Shown here: one piece after another, positions 29,170 through 64,000 of the stretch
Position numbering within the stretch: the stretch's first letter is position 1
How the letters are laid out: each line of letters begins with the position of its first letter
DNA from: Eutrigla gurnardus
Taxonomy: Eukaryota; Chordata; Actinopteri; Perciformes; Triglidae
NCBI GenBank assembly: GCA_963514095.1
Contig: OY741268.1
Span: 27,665,215 to 27,729,214, forward strand
Length of the DNA stretch: 64,000 nucleotides
Direction: 5' to 3'
Notes under the pieces: model-generated
What the model was told of the DNA's origin: nothing
What the model saw: the letters and a program-made list of their open reading frames with translations, nothing else
The model's database searches: none
Translations under genes and position numbers: made by a program

Positions 29170-29200
<31 letters not shown>
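29170..29200. repeat. (AT)n microsatellite
   Basis: About 15 AT units. Confidence 0.97.
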
Positions 29201-29204
<4 letters not shown>

Positions 29205-30420
29205 ATAAAACCTATTGCATTAATTAGGTAACGGTAAAAAGAACTCTTATGTTTTCTAAACATCTGAAATTATTTTTTTGTGCAATAAAATTACGGCTTA
29301 TGTACGTGTGGTAGAATATAATAAGGTGTGTTTGTTTCGGCACAGTATCTACTCATATGGAGAAAAAAAAAGCCTCTAAAGTTTCTGTCCGAGTGGATCT
29401 CATGCACTGGGAGGGGGGGAGGGAGGGGGGGGGGGGGATTCCCAGTGTGTTTGAGATAAAGAGAAAGAAAGAGAGAGAGATGCAAGTCCCACACTGAAGG
29501 GAAAATACATGACTAATTCAAATCTGCCTGTGAAACTGAATAGATAATCACTAGTGGAATGCTGGAAGGCACTGTTAGATAGCATCTCTCTTCTCCGCAG
29601 CAGAACGGGCCAGCTATGTGTGTGTGTTTGCCTGCTTGTTGTCTGTATGGTGGTGGTGGTGGTGGTGGTGGTGGTGGTGTAGGGGAATGGGAGGGTGGGG
29701 GGGCGTAGCACGGGACCTGAGGTTATCATGGCCTGGGAACCACATTTCTTTTTTCTTGTTGTGTTTTTTTTTGCGACCAGGGAATAATCTTCCAGAACGA
29801 TCTCATCTCTACAGACACCAGCAGCCAACTCACCCCGTTTCTCAACTTTTCTTTTTACTGAAACAAAAACATAAATTACACAACATACAAAGCAACTCTA
29901 AGATCTCTTTTTTTTTGTTTGTTGTTGTTTGTTTTTCATCCCGATTATAGGTTATAAGGCCTATAAGAAGGCAACAAATGACATAGAACGATATATAACT
30001 CTTTCATATCACGTCTGTAGTGAATAGTGAGGATATATAATGATATATCACATTGCACAAGTTTGTCATACTGTATATGTACTGGTCATCGGGTGATATA
30101 ACTCCAACACAAAATGTACTTCTGTATCTGAGGTCAAAGGTGGAGAACAAAACACGGACTCGAGCGTCGCTTACATTCCAGCTGGAGAAAAGAATAAAAG
30201 TCTCTTCTCTAACACCTCGGTTGTAGGAGCAGATGGTGGGACAGCAGCTTTTAGGGGGGACATTGATTAAACCAATCAATCTGATCGGGGAGGGGGGGCA
30301 AGCAGAGCTGGAAAACAACGAATCTGTCGGAGGACACCTGCATGCTACGGATTGTATTCGCCTTTCTACCTCCTTGTCTAGTCTGCCAGTGTTGGCTGTT
30401 CATGTACATATCCTCTATGA

Positions 30421-30444
30421 CCCCCCCCCCCCCCCCCCCCCCCC
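30421..30444. repeat. Poly(C) run
   Basis: About 24 C in a row; on the arhgef9 mRNA strand this is poly(G) in the presumed 3' UTR. Confidence 0.95.
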
Positions 30445-31544
30445 ACCAGTAGGGATATAAAGTACCCCTCAGACTGAATAGTGCTGTGCTTTTTACAGTG
30501 TGAACAATATAAAATAATTAAAGCCAACTGAAGGAGTCTTTCTTTTTGCCCGCCGACGTAAAACAAAAAAAGGGAGATATTATTTCAGACCTTGGCCGAC
30601 GCTTTAACTTCAACTTTTAACTCGTGGATTTCTGGAGGTCGGCTGTTCTCTTTCCAACACCCAGTGAGCTGCCAGCACAGTGCTACAGGGGTGGTCTCTG
30701 GGTTTGGGGTAAGGGGTGGTGGTGAGGGTGGTTGGGGGTGGTGGGGGGGCAGGTGGACCGTAGCCTGCCTATCTCCTGCTCCCAGCTGTTTCATCTGAGC
30801 GGCGAGGCTCTCCTCAACCCCACAGCCCCCTCGGTTATGAATACCCTGTCAAAGTGGTGAAAAGGGATGGAAATATTCGACTGATGTTCCCGACTATTGA
30901 TTTGTTCCCTGACCGTCGTATCATGGCCAATGGCAGCTTTCCAAGAGAATGAAGCTCGTCCTCTGAGAGCGAAGTGACTCACGGAGGCCGAGCGGTGGTA
31001 GAGAGAGATAGAGGGGATGCAGAGAGAGAGCGAGGGAAACACTGTTGAGCGTCAGACGACGGGCGAACAGCTAGAGAGGAACGAGGCGGAGGTCCGGACG
31101 GCCGAGCTGGTCTGGGATCAGCGGCTGAACGGATCTAACTTCCGTCATTATTCAATCTCACATTCAGAGGAATGCAACAAGCAATCTCACATAGCAGCAC
31201 AGCAAGACTGACACAATCACACTGCGAGGAATGCCCCGTCGTGGCCTTGTGTTTCTCTCCAGACGGTGGGTTCAAAAAACAAAACCAATAAATAGAAGAA
31301 TCTAAATCATTCCAGGACATTCAGATGGCGTGACGATGCAGAATCCGATGGGAAAGAGAGTTCATGACGGTCGATTCAGCTGGAGAAGCATGATGAACTA
31401 ATAATGTTACTAACATATATGAATTGTAAAGTTTTATTTGTGTTTTTTTTTTTATCCTCAGTTGATTTAAATCCAAGTCTTCAGTCCTGTTGCTGCTTCC
31501 AGTCACACGCTATATTAACAATGGTCCTTGATTTCAAAAGTCTC

Positions 31545-31545
<1 letters not shown>

Positions 31546-31582
<37 letters not shown>
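31546..31582. repeat. (TG)n microsatellite
   Basis: About 18 units, just after the arhgef9 stop codon in gene orientation. Confidence 0.97.
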
Positions 31583-31585
<3 letters not shown>

Positions 31586-31665
31586 GTATTTTTCTTCGTC
31601 ATGATCATCCAGTGTTTAGTGCTTCTAAGAAAAATAGCTGGTCCTTCAGAAGAGTCCGTGTGTCT

Positions 31666-63761
<32,096 letters not shown>

Positions 63762-64000
63762 CTAGAGGGTACTGAGTGGTTAGGGCGTCCTATATTCTAT
63801 ACAGTTACATCGATGCACACACACACAAGGTTGAATGCACACCTTTCACGTTCATTTCCCACCCTTTCCTGCCTAGCCCCCCACCCCCCATTTTTCTTCT
63901 TTTTTTTGCAGTGAATTAAAGTAATTCACATCCAGGAAGTCTATTCTGGTGCTTTGATCGGTGTGCATGCCCTGCAGCAAACCATGAGAGACTATACATC
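63762..64000. other. Window end, nothing recognised
   Basis: A short CA run near 63815-63827 and a pyrimidine-rich stretch. Any more upstream arhgef9 exon would lie beyond. Confidence 0.4.

Larger units (their letters stand above)
26884..31665. other. asb12 / arhgef9 convergent 3' region
   Basis: 4.8 kb between two converging stops; it must hold both 3' UTRs. The arhgef9 3' UTR may be long (up to about 4.2 kb if the signal at 27450-27455 is used). Contents: several microsatellites (28285-28327, 29170-29200, 31546-31582), a poly(C) run (30421-30444) and G-rich sequence at 30699-30755. No coding frame supported. Confidence 0.6.

Overview
This is a teleost fish genomic window. Three things point to this: vertebrate multi-exon genes with GT-AG introns, dense CA/GT microsatellites, and fish-type mobile elements (RTE/Rex3-like LINE tails with GGAT repeats, hAT-like and mariner-like MITEs, and a large fold-back element). 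It holds four protein-coding genes, all recognised by translating exons and matching families from memory. In order they are moesin (msn, minus strand), zc4h2 (plus), asb12 (plus) and the collybistin gene arhgef9 (minus). The human orthologues lie together on Xq11-q12, so this is a conserved synteny block. The human neighbours MTMR8, AMER1, LAS1L and ZC3H12B were not recognised here.

Layout: 33-6166 carries thirteen coding exons of moesin, in frame with each other, covering everything after the usual four-residue first exon. 8556-14914 is zc4h2, complete at 224 codons plus stop in five exons, with a TATA box and poly(A) signals. 15.2-16.2 kb is CpG-rich sequence without a recognised gene. 16.5-21.7 kb is AT-rich degenerate tandem repeat, hit by a truncated LINE and a 1.7 kb fold-back element. 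21.7-25.2 kb contains a local duplication, a promoter-like motif cluster, a second truncated LINE nested in another repeat, and a hAT-like MITE. 25.4-26.9 kb is asb12, complete in three coding exons.

31.7 to beyond 63.8 kb is arhgef9, tail-to-tail with asb12. Nine exons encode SH3, DH, PH and the C-terminus. A tiny first exon (M-T-L) at 50.5 kb completes the short isoform. Two further in-frame exons at 63.4-63.8 kb appear to encode an Asef-like N-terminal extension. The leader region upstream of the M-T-L start holds a 31-codon ORF that would encode a single-pass membrane microprotein.

The genes are not an operon. Moesin links membrane proteins to actin. Zc4h2 is a nuclear zinc-finger protein of neural and synaptic development. 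Asb12 is an ankyrin/SOCS-box ubiquitin-ligase adaptor. Arhgef9 is a Cdc42 GEF that organises gephyrin at inhibitory synapses. Intronic and intergenic DNA is otherwise repeats and sequence in which I see nothing codeable. All family matches are from memory, with no database search.
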